NCBI GenBank assembly: GCA_964515215.1
Contig: CAZESL010000034.1
Span: 1 to 21,546 of the forward strand
Source: SIG588 sp964515215
Lineage (GTDB): Bacteria > Bacillota > Clostridia > Oscillospirales > Acutalibacteraceae
DNA: 21,546 bases
Direction of reading: 5' to 3'
How positions within the stretch are numbered: position 1 is the first letter of the stretch; every line of letters starts with the position of its first letter. Below, one piece after another: positions 7,186 through 14,401 of this stretch. The translations under genes were made by a program, and so were the position numbers. The notes under the pieces were generated by a model. The model did no database searches. It saw only the letters and a program-made list of their open reading frames with translations, and was not told where the DNA came from.

Positions 7186-8553
7186 TCAGCCCGTGATGCA
7201 ATCCGCAACGTAGATGCCCATGGCACCCGATTGCGAGAGTCCGCGACAGATGCCGCTGCCGTCACCGATGATATACACGTTGTCCACCAGTTCGAAACGG
7301 TCATTTTTGAACACAGGGCGAATGGAATAGTATTTGCTTTCACAGCCGTACAGCAAGGTGTCGTCGTTGGCGGTACCGGGTGCCACGCGGTCAAGTGCGT
7401 AGATCGTTTCGATGATGTTGGTGAGAATGCGGTGGGGGAGTACCAGCGAAATGTCACCTGCCGTTGCACGGAGTGTCGGGGTCACGGTGTTCTGCGACAG
7501 GCGGTGTTCGTTGGTGCGCCGTCCGCGGATCAAGTCGCCGAAGCGCTGTACCAACACGTTCCCTTTGCCGATCATATTGGCCAGACGGGAGATGTTTTCG
7601 GCATATTCGGTGGGTTGATTGAACGGCTCGGTGAAGCGAATGCTGGAAAGAATGGCGAAGTTGCAGTTGTCCGTCTTCTTTTCCGCTTCGGCGTAGGAAT
7701 GGCCGTTCGCGGTGATGATGCCGTGGTTGTTTTCAGCCGATACCAGACCGCCTTTGTTAAAGCAGAACATGCGGCAACGGTCTTCAAACGTCTTGGTCTT
7801 ATAGAGGATCTTCGGTTCGTAGATCTTGTCCGAAAACTCTTTCCAGATGATGTCCTTCATTTCCACACGCACGCCGATGTCGATGTGGTTGGACTTCATC
7901 GGCACGTCGAAAGAACGGCAGAAATCCGCCACGAAATTGGCACCGCCGCGCCCCGTGGCGATGATGATCGCCACGGCTTCAAGCACTTCGCCGTTTGTGT
8001 AATACACGCGATAGCCGTTTTCCGACTTTTCAATGCGGGTGCAATCGTAAAACGGGAAAAGGTCGGTACCGTTTTCTGCAATTGCACGAATAAGATTTTG
8101 CATCGTTACGTAGTTGTGATCGGTACCGAGATGCTTTACGTTCATATCCAAGAGGCGTAGATTGTTTTGCAGGCACTTCAATTTCAACTCATCATTCGAG
8201 CGGTATACCTGTGGAATACCCGAGGTACAGTACTCGTTCAGGATCTTGTCCACTTCGTCAATATAACGGGTGGCTTTCGCATCGCCCAATTCCTCGCCCA
8301 GCGTGCCGCCGTAAGCGGTGCCGAGATTGAATTTGCCGTCCGAAAAGGCACCGGCCCCCGCAAATCCGCTGGTGATACTGCAGGTCTTGCAGTGTACGCA
8401 AGTTTTCTCTTCGCTTGCGGGACAATGCCGTTTTTCCAGTGTGTTACCGCGTTCGGTCACGGCGATCTTCATTGCGGGGGCATTCTTGTGCAGGCGGTAG
8501 GCGGCCATCAAACCGCCGATACCGCCGCCGATAATGATAACGTCGTACAACAT
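7186..8553 (-). CDS. NAD(P)/FAD-dependent dehydrogenase, COG2509-like
   Basis: This 455-residue predicted flavoprotein has the dinucleotide-binding signature VIIIGGGIGGLMAA at residues 5-18. A Cys-rich stretch follows, CPASEEKTCVHCKTC (Cys44, 52, 55, 58), then GFAGAGAFSDGKFNLG. A second FAD-contact segment, VYIIGDGSGICRGLSQSGAMG, lies at the C-terminus. This pattern matches the uncharacterised FAD-dependent dehydrogenases of COG2509; the substrate is unknown. The clustered cysteines could hold a metal or be redox-active (inference). The start at 8553 follows AAAGGAGCG. The gene is monocistronic or reads into xpt, since no terminator separates them; its own promoter is at 8597-8625. It is divergent from the RpiR regulator. 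Confidence 0.82.
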   Translation of the reverse strand: MLYDVIIIGGGIGGLMAAYRLHKNAPAMKIAVTERGNTLEKRHCPASEEKTCVHCKTCSITSGFAGAGAFSDGKFNLGTAYGGTLGEELGDAKATRYIDEVDKILNEYCTSGIPQVYRSNDELKLKCLQNNLRLLDMNVKHLGTDHNYVTMQNLIRAIAENGTDLFPFYDCTRIEKSENGYRVYYTNGEVLEAVAIIIATGRGGANFVADFCRSFDVPMKSNHIDIGVRVEMKDIIWKEFSDKIYEPKILYKTKTFEDRCRMFCFNKGGLVSAENNHGIITANGHSYAEAEKKTDNCNFAILSSIRFTEPFNQPTEYAENISRLANMIGKGNVLVQRFGDLIRGRRTNEHRLSQNTVTPTLRATAGDISLVLPHRILTNIIETIYALDRVAPGTANDDTLLYGCESKYYSIRPVFKNDRFELVDNVYIIGDGSGICRGLSQSGAMGIYVADCITG

Positions 8554-8596
8554 GGGTCGCAACGCTCCTTTACACACATAAACTGTACCATTTGGC

Positions 8597-8625
8597 ATTA
8601 TACACCCGTTGCCCGCATTTGTAAA
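8597..8625 (-). promoter_or_regulatory. sigma-A promoter of the COG2509-like gene
   Basis: Minus strand: TTTACA (8620-8625), a 17-base spacer, TATAAT (8597-8602). It gives a leader of about 35 bases before the ATG at 8553. Confidence 0.8.
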
Positions 8626-8644
8626 CCCAAAAAGCAAAGTGAAT

Positions 8645-8679
8645 AAAAATGCAAGATTTGGAAAATGACTTGCATTTTT
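8645..8679. promoter_or_regulatory. inverted repeat, candidate RpiR-family operator
   Basis: AAAAATGCAAG (8645-8655) and its perfect complement CTTGCATTTTT (8669-8679) are separated by 13 bases. The right arm contains the -35 box of the regulator gene. Binding there would block RNA polymerase, as expected for autoregulation by the adjacent MurR/RpiR protein; it could also affect the divergent gene. The arms are AT-rich and a chance palindrome cannot be excluded. Confidence 0.55.
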
Positions 8680-8698
8680 TGCGGCGTTGGAGTATAAT
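8670..8698 (+). promoter_or_regulatory. sigma-A promoter of the rpiR-cmk-plsC-ispH operon
   Basis: TTGCAT (8670-8675), a 17-base spacer and a perfect TATAAT (8693-8698), 23 bases ahead of the regulator's ATG at 8722. Confidence 0.8.
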
Positions 8699-8721
8699 AG
8701 ACAAACTGGGGAGGGATCGTT

Positions 8722-9609
8722 ATGGAGGAAAATCTGATCGCTTGCATGGAGCGACACAGCGGCGAGTTTTCCAAGGGTCAGCGGCGTATTGCAGAGTATA
8801 TCCGCGACCATTACGAGACCGCAGCGTTTATGACGGCGTTCCGTTTGGGCGAAACGGTGGGGGTCAGTGAATCCACGGTGGTGCGTTTTGCGGCACAGTT
8901 GGGTTTTGACGGCTACCCCGAATTGCAACGGGCGATGCAAAAACTTACCCGCAGCCGTTTGACGTCGGTACAACGGGTGGCGGTCGCCCGTGACCGTATG
9001 ACCGACGATGAAGTGGCGCAGGCGGTGATGTCCTGCGATATTCAGAATATTCGCAAAACGCTGGCAGAACTTTCGGAAGAACAGTTCCGTGAAACGGTGG
9101 AGGGTATCGTATCTGCCCGTCGGGTGTACATTTTCGGTGCGGGCAGTTGCCAGGCGTTGGCGAGTTTTCTGGCGTTTTATCTGAACTTTCTGATTCCCGA
9201 TGTGAAGTTGATCACGGCGGGCGGTGAGGCGGAGATCTTGGAGCAGATCATTCATATTGACGAGAAAGACGTGATGATCGGTATCAGTTTCCCGCGGTAT
9301 TCCTCCCGCTCGGCGAAGACACTGCATTTTGCCAAATCCCGCGGGGCACGCGTGGTGGCGATCACCGACAGTGCGATCGCGCCGATCGCCCGTCTGGCGG
9401 ACGATCGTCTGCTTGCCCACAGCGATATGGCGACGATCGTGGACTCGCTCGTGGCACCGATGAGCATTATCAACGCGCTGTTGGTGGCGGTGTCGCTTAA
9501 GCGGATGCAGGAAAACCGCCCCGTACTGTCGGAACTCGAAGAGTTGTGGGAGACTTATAAGGTGTATCAGCCTTTCCGTGAGGATACGGCTGACGGTGAC
9601 GTTTTATGA
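8722..9609 (+). CDS. MurR/RpiR-family transcriptional regulator
   Basis: This 295-residue regulator has an N-terminal HTH_6 domain (about 1-75), with the recognition region GVSESTVVRFAAQLGFDGYPELQ at about 47-69. A SIS sugar-phosphate-binding domain follows at about 125-265, containing VYIFGAGSCQALASF and DVMIGISFPRYSSRSAK. Members sense phosphosugars such as MurNAc-6-P or ribose-5-P and repress or activate sugar genes. Here no sugar gene is next to it; instead its last 4 bases overlap the next gene of a housekeeping operon. GGGAGGG stands upstream of the ATG. A 35-bp inverted repeat over its promoter (8645-8679) is a likely self-operator. The ligand cannot be read from sequence. Confidence 0.88.
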   Translation: MEENLIACMERHSGEFSKGQRRIAEYIRDHYETAAFMTAFRLGETVGVSESTVVRFAAQLGFDGYPELQRAMQKLTRSRLTSVQRVAVARDRMTDDEVAQAVMSCDIQNIRKTLAELSEEQFRETVEGIVSARRVYIFGAGSCQALASFLAFYLNFLIPDVKLITAGGEAEILEQIIHIDEKDVMIGISFPRYSSRSAKTLHFAKSRGARVVAITDSAIAPIARLADDRLLAHSDMATIVDSLVAPMSIINALLVAVSLKRMQENRPVLSELEELWETYKVYQPFREDTADGDVL

Positions 9610-10838
9610 AGGTACTTGTGATCGGCGGCGGTGCCGCCGGATTGATGGCGGCGGGCTTTGCCGCGCAAGACGGACACAGCGTTACCATCGTGGAACGCAA
9701 CGCCCGTCTTGCCCGCAAGGTGATGATCACCGGCAAAGGGCGGTGTAATTTGACCAACGCCTGCACGGTAGATGAGTGCGTGGCGAACACACCGCGTAAT
9801 GGCAGATTCCTTTACAGCGCGCTTTCCGCTTTTCCGCCGTCTGACGTTATGGCGTTGGTGGAATCTTGTGGGGTACCTTTGAAAATTGAACGCGGTAACC
9901 GCGTTTTCCCCGTTTCGGATAAGGCGGTGGACGTGGTAGATGCCCTCGTTCGCTTTGCTGACAAGGGGAAACCCTTGCGTGTTGAGGGGCGGGTGACCGA
10001 CCTGCTTTTGGACGAGGGGGTATGTTTCGGTGCGCGTTTGGAGGACGGTCGTGAACTGCACGCCGATGCGGTGATCGTCTGTACGGGCGGCGCGTCCTAT
10101 CCGCAGACCGGCTCGACGGGTGACGGGTACCGTTTGGCACGGCAGGCGGGACACGCGGTAGTGCCGTGTCGACCGTCGCTGGTGCCGCTCGCCTGCCGTG
10201 AGACGGATTGTGCGGCCATGCAGGGACTGTCGCTGAAAAACGCGGCACTCACGGTGGAGGATACCCTCCGTCACAAGACGCTGTACCGTGACTTTGGTGA
10301 GATGCTGTTCACCCACTTTGGGGTGTCGGGACCGATGATACTCAGCGCGTCGGCGCATATGACTGAAATGCAAGAAGGGCGCTATCGCCTGCATATCGAC
10401 TTGAAACCGGCGCTCTCGGCCGAACAGTTGGATGCCCGCCTGGTGCGGGAACTTACGGCGGAGCAAAACCGTGCGCTCGGCAATATGTTGCCCGCACTGT
10501 TGCCCCGCAGTATGGTGGTGCCCGCGTGTGAGCGAGCGGGACCGGAACCCGCGCGTAAATGCCACACGGTCAGCCGTGAAGAGCGGCGGCAATTGGCAGC
10601 GGTGCTGAAGGATTGGACAGTAACGGTGGACGGGTTCCGTCCCATTTCCGAAGCAATCGTGACGTCGGGCGGTGTGTCGGTCAAGGAGATCGATGCCAAG
10701 ACGATGGCGTCGAAATTGGTGAAAGGCTTGTACTTTGCCGGTGAGGTGTTGGACGTAGACGCCTACACGGGCGGGTTTAATTTGCAGATCGCGTTTGCCA
10801 CCGGTGCGGCGGCAGGACGCGGACTTGAAAGGGAGTAG
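9606..10838 (+). CDS. BaiN/YtfP/HI0933-type NAD(P)/FAD-dependent oxidoreductase
   Basis: This 410-residue predicted flavoprotein of the HI0933-like family opens with the FAD-binding VLVIGGGAAGLMAAGFAA (3-20), followed by the family hallmark KVMITGKGRCNLTNAC (39-54). GGASYPQTGSTGDGY lies mid-protein and GLYFAGEVLDVDAYTGGFNLQ near the C-terminus. Length is typical. Substrate is not established for most members; BaiN was tied to bile-acid metabolism, but such homologues are near universal in Clostridia next to cmk, so that label should not be taken as function. ATG overlaps the regulator's stop (ATGA), which implies coupled translation; cmk follows 6 bases after the stop. Confidence 0.87.
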   Translation: MKVLVIGGGAAGLMAAGFAAQDGHSVTIVERNARLARKVMITGKGRCNLTNACTVDECVANTPRNGRFLYSALSAFPPSDVMALVESCGVPLKIERGNRVFPVSDKAVDVVDALVRFADKGKPLRVEGRVTDLLLDEGVCFGARLEDGRELHADAVIVCTGGASYPQTGSTGDGYRLARQAGHAVVPCRPSLVPLACRETDCAAMQGLSLKNAALTVEDTLRHKTLYRDFGEMLFTHFGVSGPMILSASAHMTEMQEGRYRLHIDLKPALSAEQLDARLVRELTAEQNRALGNMLPALLPRSMVVPACERAGPEPARKCHTVSREERRQLAAVLKDWTVTVDGFRPISEAIVTSGGVSVKEIDAKTMASKLVKGLYFAGEVLDVDAYTGGFNLQIAFATGAAAGRGLERE

Positions 10839-10844
10839 GAAGGT

Positions 10845-11516
10845 ATGAAAACGGTATCCATTGCGATCGACGGGCCTGCGGGTGCGGGCAAATCCACGAT
10901 CGCGCGTGCAATTGCGGCAAAACTGGGATACATCTACGTGGATACGGGCGCGCTGTACCGCGCTGTCGGATATGCCGTATCCGCCGCAGGCGGCGATTGG
11001 CGCGACGAAGCGACGGTGGTGGGACTTCTGCCGCAGATCGAAGTGTCGCTCAAATACGTGGATGGTGTACAACGCGTATTTGTCAACGGTGAAGATGTGA
11101 GTGACCGCATCCGTACCCCCGAAATGTCGATGGCGGCATCGGCCGTGTCGGCACTGCCGCCCGTGCGCGAATTCTTGTTCCATCTGCAGCAGGATATGGC
11201 GGCGAAGAACAATGTGGTGATGGATGGGCGCGATATCGGCACGGTGGTACTGCCGCATGCCGAGGTAAAGATCTTTTTGTCGGCCACAGCCGAAGCACGC
11301 GCTGAGCGCCGCCGTCTGGAACTGCTCGAAAAGGGGCAAGACGTGCCGTTTGAGGAAGTTCTTGCCGATATGAAAAAGCGGGATCACGACGATTCCCACC
11401 GTGCTATTGCACCGCTTCGTCAGGCGGAGGATGCCGTTGCGGTGGATACCACCGCATTGACGTTGCAGGAATCGATCGATGTTATGTTGAAACTGGTGGA
11501 GGAGAAACTGGCATGA
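10845..11516 (+). CDS. cmk: (d)CMP kinase
   Basis: This 223-residue cytosolic enzyme phosphorylates CMP and dCMP with ATP. The P-loop GPAGAGKST lies at 10-18, the CMP-binding DTGALYRAV at about 33-41, then GRDIGTVVLPHAEVK. The lid region has RAERRRLE, and RDHDDSHRAIAPLRQAEDAV is the typical C-terminal signature. Length agrees with the family (about 220-230). It is preceded by GGAAGGT, and its stop overlaps the plsC start (ATGA at 11513). Its place in a cmk-plsC-ispH-S1 block is typical for Clostridia. Confidence 0.95.
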   Translation: MKTVSIAIDGPAGAGKSTIARAIAAKLGYIYVDTGALYRAVGYAVSAAGGDWRDEATVVGLLPQIEVSLKYVDGVQRVFVNGEDVSDRIRTPEMSMAASAVSALPPVREFLFHLQQDMAAKNNVVMDGRDIGTVVLPHAEVKIFLSATAEARAERRRLELLEKGQDVPFEEVLADMKKRDHDDSHRAIAPLRQAEDAVAVDTTALTLQESIDVMLKLVEEKLA

Positions 11517-12103
11517 TCGACCGTATTATCAAAGCGATCTTACGTCCGATCGTTTTGTCGACCCATCCGTGCAGGCTGGTAGGACGGGAGAAGATCCCGA
11601 CGGACGGCAAAGTGATCCTCTGCGCAAATCACGTTTCCAACTGGGACCCCGTGTTGTTATTGCTTGCTCAGCCGCGCCGTATCGCGTTTATGGCGAAGGA
11701 AGAACTCTTCCGTTTTAAACCGCTCGGCTGGCTGATCGGCCGCATCTTCGGCGCGTTTCCCGTTGCCCGCGGCAAAGGGGACACGGGTGCGTTGGATGCG
11801 GGTGCACGTGCGATCGAAAACGGAGATATGATGGGCATTTTTCCCGAAGGTACGCGCTCGAAAGACGGACGTTTGATGCGTTTTAAGTCGGGGGCGGCGC
11901 TGATCGCCGCCCGTACGGGGGCGTCGGTGTTGCCCGTGGGGATCGACCGCCGCGCCAAAGCGTTTCGGCGGGTGACCGTCACCATCGGCGACCTTATTAC
12001 CCCCGAAGAGTTGCACCTGACGGGGGAGACGCCCGATCTGCGGTACGCCACCCGTCTGATGCGTGAGCGGGTAGCGGCGCTTTCGGGGCAGGAGGTAGTA
12101 TGA
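11513..12103 (+). CDS. plsC: 1-acyl-sn-glycerol-3-phosphate acyltransferase
   Basis: This 196-residue membrane-associated acyltransferase makes phosphatidic acid from lysophosphatidic acid. The catalytic motif NHVSNWDP (His40, Asp45, HX4D) is present, with the substrate-binding FPEGTRSKDG at about 110-119 and motif IV VLPVGI further on. There is a hydrophobic N-terminus (IIKAILRPIVL) but no clear full membrane helix, and the length is at the short end of the family. Start and stop overlap cmk and ispH by 4 bases each. Confidence 0.93.
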   Translation: MIDRIIKAILRPIVLSTHPCRLVGREKIPTDGKVILCANHVSNWDPVLLLLAQPRRIAFMAKEELFRFKPLGWLIGRIFGAFPVARGKGDTGALDAGARAIENGDMMGIFPEGTRSKDGRLMRFKSGAALIAARTGASVLPVGIDRRAKAFRRVTVTIGDLITPEELHLTGETPDLRYATRLMRERVAALSGQEVV

Positions 12104-14154
12104 TGGCAACGGTTCGCTTGGCAGAAAGTGCAGGTTTTTGTTTCGGTGTAAACAAGGCGGTGGACACCGTCTACCGTCTGTTGTCCGAGGGGAAACGCGT
12201 GTGTACTCTCGGTCCGATCATCCACAACCCGCAGGTGGTGGAGGATATGGCGGCACGCGGTGTGAGCATCGTCTCTTCGCCCGACGAAGTGCCCGAAGGT
12301 GCCGTGTTGGTCATCCGTTCCCACGGTGTGCCCGCCGCGGTGTATGACCAAGCGGAGAGGCTCGGGCTTTCGGTCTGCGACGCGACCTGCCCGTTTGTTT
12401 CGAAGATCCACCGCATCGTACGTGAACGGTCACGGGCGGGAGAGACGGTGTTGATCGCGGGCGATGCCGCTCATCCAGAGGTCATCGGCATCCGCGGACA
12501 CTGCGAAGGTCCCTCATTTGTGTTCTCGACCCCCGAAGAACTCGAAAACCTATTGTCAAATTCCACAATAGGTTTTGACAAACCCTTGTCGATTGTGGCA
12601 CAAACGACATTTCATGCAGAAGTTTGGAAAAAATGCGTAAAGATTTCAAAAAAACACTGTACAAATCTTTTAATTTTTGATACAATATGTAATGCTACCG
12701 CAAAAAGACAACAAGAAGCGGCGGCTTTATCACGTGAATGTGATAAAATGGTTATAGTCGGCGGACGGCAGAGTTCCAATACAGCCAAACTGCGGGACGT
12801 CTGTGCGGAGAACGCGCCCACCCTGCTTATCGAGACGGCGGACGAGCTGTCGCGCGAGCAGTTCGCGGGTGTGCATTCCGTGGGGATCACCGCAGGGGCA
12901 TCTACCCCCGCCGATATTATAAAGGAGGTACTTTCAACCATGTCCGAAATTGTCAACAACGAAGAAATCCAGGCGCAGGAAACCGCAGCGGTCAAGTCTC
13001 CCGACGAAATGACCTTTGAAGAGCTGATGGAATCCTCTCTCGAGAGCATGAACAGCAACGACCGCGTGCGCGGTATCGTGGTGTCCATTGCGCCGAACGA
13101 AGTCCAGGTCGAGGTCGTCGGCCGCAAGCAGACCGGGTACGTTCCCGCTGATGAACTCAGCGCGGATCCGAACGCCAATCCGTCCGATATCGTGAAGGTC
13201 GGTGACGAACTGGAACTGCTTATTATGCGTACGAACGATCAGGAAGGCACCATTATGCTTTCCAAAAAGCGCATCGACGCGCAGAAAGGCTGGGACACGG
13301 TTGTTGCTGCCTCCGAAAGCGGTGAGATCCTGACCGGCGTCGTGACCGACGTCATCAAGGGCGGCGTGTTGGCGGTGACCAACGGCGTGCGCGTGTTCAT
13401 CCCCGCTTCGCAGGCTTCTGCGTCCCGTATGGAAGATCTCACTCCTCTGCTCAAGCAGGAAGTGCAGTTCCGCATTATCGAAGTGAACCAGAGCCGCCGC
13501 CGTGCGGTGGGTTCCGTCCGCTCGGTGGCTCGCGACGCGCGCCGTGAGCAGGAAGCCGCGTTCTGGGCTCAGGCGGAAGTCGGCCAGAAGTACACCGGTA
13601 CCGTGAAGTCCCTCACCTCCTACGGCGCGTTCGTGGATCTGGGCGGCGTGGACGGTATGGTGCATATCTCCGAACTGTCCTGGACGCGTGTGAAGCATCC
13701 GTCCGACGTCGTCAATGTGGGTGACGTTGTGGAAGTGTACATTCGCGATCTCGATACCGAAAAGAAGAAGATCTCGCTGGGCTACCGCAAGGCGGAAGAC
13801 AATCCGTGGGAGATCTTCAAGGCGAACTATCCCGTGGGCTCGGTCGTCACCGCGAAGATCGTGGGCATGACCACCTTCGGTGCGTTTGCACAGATCATCC
13901 CCGGCATCGACGGTTTGATCCACATCTCGCAGATCGCGGATCGCCGCATCGACAAGCCGCAGGATGAACTGAAGAACGGCCAGGAAGTCACCGTGAAGAT
14001 CACCGCCGTGGACTACGATGCGAAGCGCATCAGCCTGTCCATCCGCGCGCTGCTCGAAGATGCCGCTCCGGCTGAAGAAGCAGCGGAAGAAGTGGCTGAA
14101 GAAGTCGTGGAAGAAGCTGTCGAAGAGACCGCTGAGGGAGCGACCGAGGAATAA
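12100..14154 (+). CDS. ispH: IspH (HMBPP reductase) fused to ribosomal protein S1
   Basis: This 684-residue fusion begins with IspH (1-280), which reduces HMBPP to IPP/DMAPP in the MEP pathway. Its three [4Fe-4S] cysteines are Cys14 (GFCFGV), Cys97 (CDATCPF) and Cys197 (TICNAT); His42, His75, His125 and Glu127 also match the active site. Residues 281-684 are an S1-like protein with four S1 RNA-binding domains (about 321-391, 409-478, 494-563, 580-651) and an acidic Glu/Ala/Val tail. Such fusions are known in Clostridia. The S1 half has its own AAGGAGGT and ATG at 12940, and its codons shift to C-ending forms typical of highly expressed genes exactly there, so a free 404-residue S1 is likely also made. 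Bases 12541-12765, inside IspH, are strikingly AT-rich. Confidence 0.93.
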   Translation: MMATVRLAESAGFCFGVNKAVDTVYRLLSEGKRVCTLGPIIHNPQVVEDMAARGVSIVSSPDEVPEGAVLVIRSHGVPAAVYDQAERLGLSVCDATCPFVSKIHRIVRERSRAGETVLIAGDAAHPEVIGIRGHCEGPSFVFSTPEELENLLSNSTIGFDKPLSIVAQTTFHAEVWKKCVKISKKHCTNLLIFDTICNATAKRQQEAAALSRECDKMVIVGGRQSSNTAKLRDVCAENAPTLLIETADELSREQFAGVHSVGITAGASTPADIIKEVLSTMSEIVNNEEIQAQETAAVKSPDEMTFEELMESSLESMNSNDRVRGIVVSIAPNEVQVEVVGRKQTGYVPADELSADPNANPSDIVKVGDELELLIMRTNDQEGTIMLSKKRIDAQKGWDTVVAASESGEILTGVVTDVIKGGVLAVTNGVRVFIPASQASASRMEDLTPLLKQEVQFRIIEVNQSRRRAVGSVRSVARDARREQEAAFWAQAEVGQKYTGTVKSLTSYGAFVDLGGVDGMVHISELSWTRVKHPSDVVNVGDVVEVYIRDLDTEKKKISLGYRKAEDNPWEIFKANYPVGSVVTAKIVGMTTFGAFAQIIPGIDGLIHISQIADRRIDKPQDELKNGQEVTVKITAVDYDAKRISLSIRALLEDAAPAEEAAEEVAEEVVEEAVEETAEGATEE
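12658..12686 (+). promoter_or_regulatory. candidate internal promoter for the S1 half
   Basis: Inside the AT-rich part of ispH, TGTACA (12658-12663) is 17 bases ahead of TACAAT (12681-12686), which is preceded by an extended TGA. The -35 match is moderate. It would give an mRNA starting near 12693 that carries S1 but not a complete IspH. Confidence 0.35.
12924..12942 (+). promoter_or_regulatory. internal Shine-Dalgarno and ATG for separate S1
   Basis: GGAGG at 12924-12928 (within AAAGGAGGT) is followed after 11 bases by an in-frame ATG at 12940, codon 281. IspH proteins normally end at about 280-290 residues, so the signal sits exactly at the domain boundary. The protein would begin MSEIVNNEEIQAQE. 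Confidence 0.7.
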
Positions 14155-14166
14155 TTCCGAAACAAT

Positions 14167-14210
14167 AAAAAGCACCCGCCTGTCCATGATTGGACAAGCG
14201 GGTGCTTTTT
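14167..14210 (+). terminator. rho-independent terminator of the ispH-S1 operon
   Basis: AAAAAGCACCCGC pairs with GCGGGTGCTTTTT, and an upper TGTCCA/TGGACA pair extends the stem. It begins 13 bases after the stop and ends in TTTTT. It also marks the edge of the AT-rich island. Confidence 0.92.
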
Positions 14211-14233
14211 ACTGTGTGTTTTCTCCTTTTTTC

Positions 14234-14261
14234 TTGACATTCAAGTGAATTGTGCTATAAT
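14234..14261 (+). promoter_or_regulatory. sigma-A promoter of the secreted peptidase-like gene
   Basis: A perfect TTGACA (14234-14239) and perfect TATAAT (14256-14261) are separated by 16 bases. This is one of the strongest promoters in the window, placed directly after the upstream terminator. Confidence 0.85.
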
Positions 14262-14267
14262 ATAATT

Positions 14268-14401
14268 GCGTAGTTGAATTAATCTGTGAACATTGATGAT
14301 TTTGTCAGGGCTCTTATTAAGATAAGTAGGGCGGTGGATCCAATGGCCTAAAATAGTATGTTGTTGCAGGAGACCGGAATGAAATTAAGGGAGGAACAAT
14401 T
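14268..14401 (+). other. long 5' leader of unknown structure
   Basis: About 135 bases lie between the predicted transcription start and the ATG at 14402. A CTTAT/ATAAG hairpin (about 14312-14325), a TGGATCCA palindrome and a GGCC/CCGG pair suggest folding. I compared it from memory with GEMM, c-di-GMP-II and ydaO motifs and saw no convincing match. GGGAGG near the end is the ribosome site. Confidence 0.35.

Noticed and set aside
7186..9420. The frame of the minus-strand flavoprotein stays open far upstream of its start, to 9420 (744 codons)
   Set aside because: The part upstream of 8553 runs over the promoter region and antisense to the well-supported RpiR gene; it has no ribosome site and no recognisable domain.
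9606..10838. Bile-acid gene baiN
   Set aside because: This flavoprotein family is nearly universal beside cmk in Clostridia and no other bile-acid gene is present, so the name would mislead.
9567..11399. 610-codon open frame on the minus strand
   Set aside because: It is antisense to the HI0933-like flavoprotein and cmk, rich in His/Arg as expected for a shadow of GC-rich codons, and has no family features.
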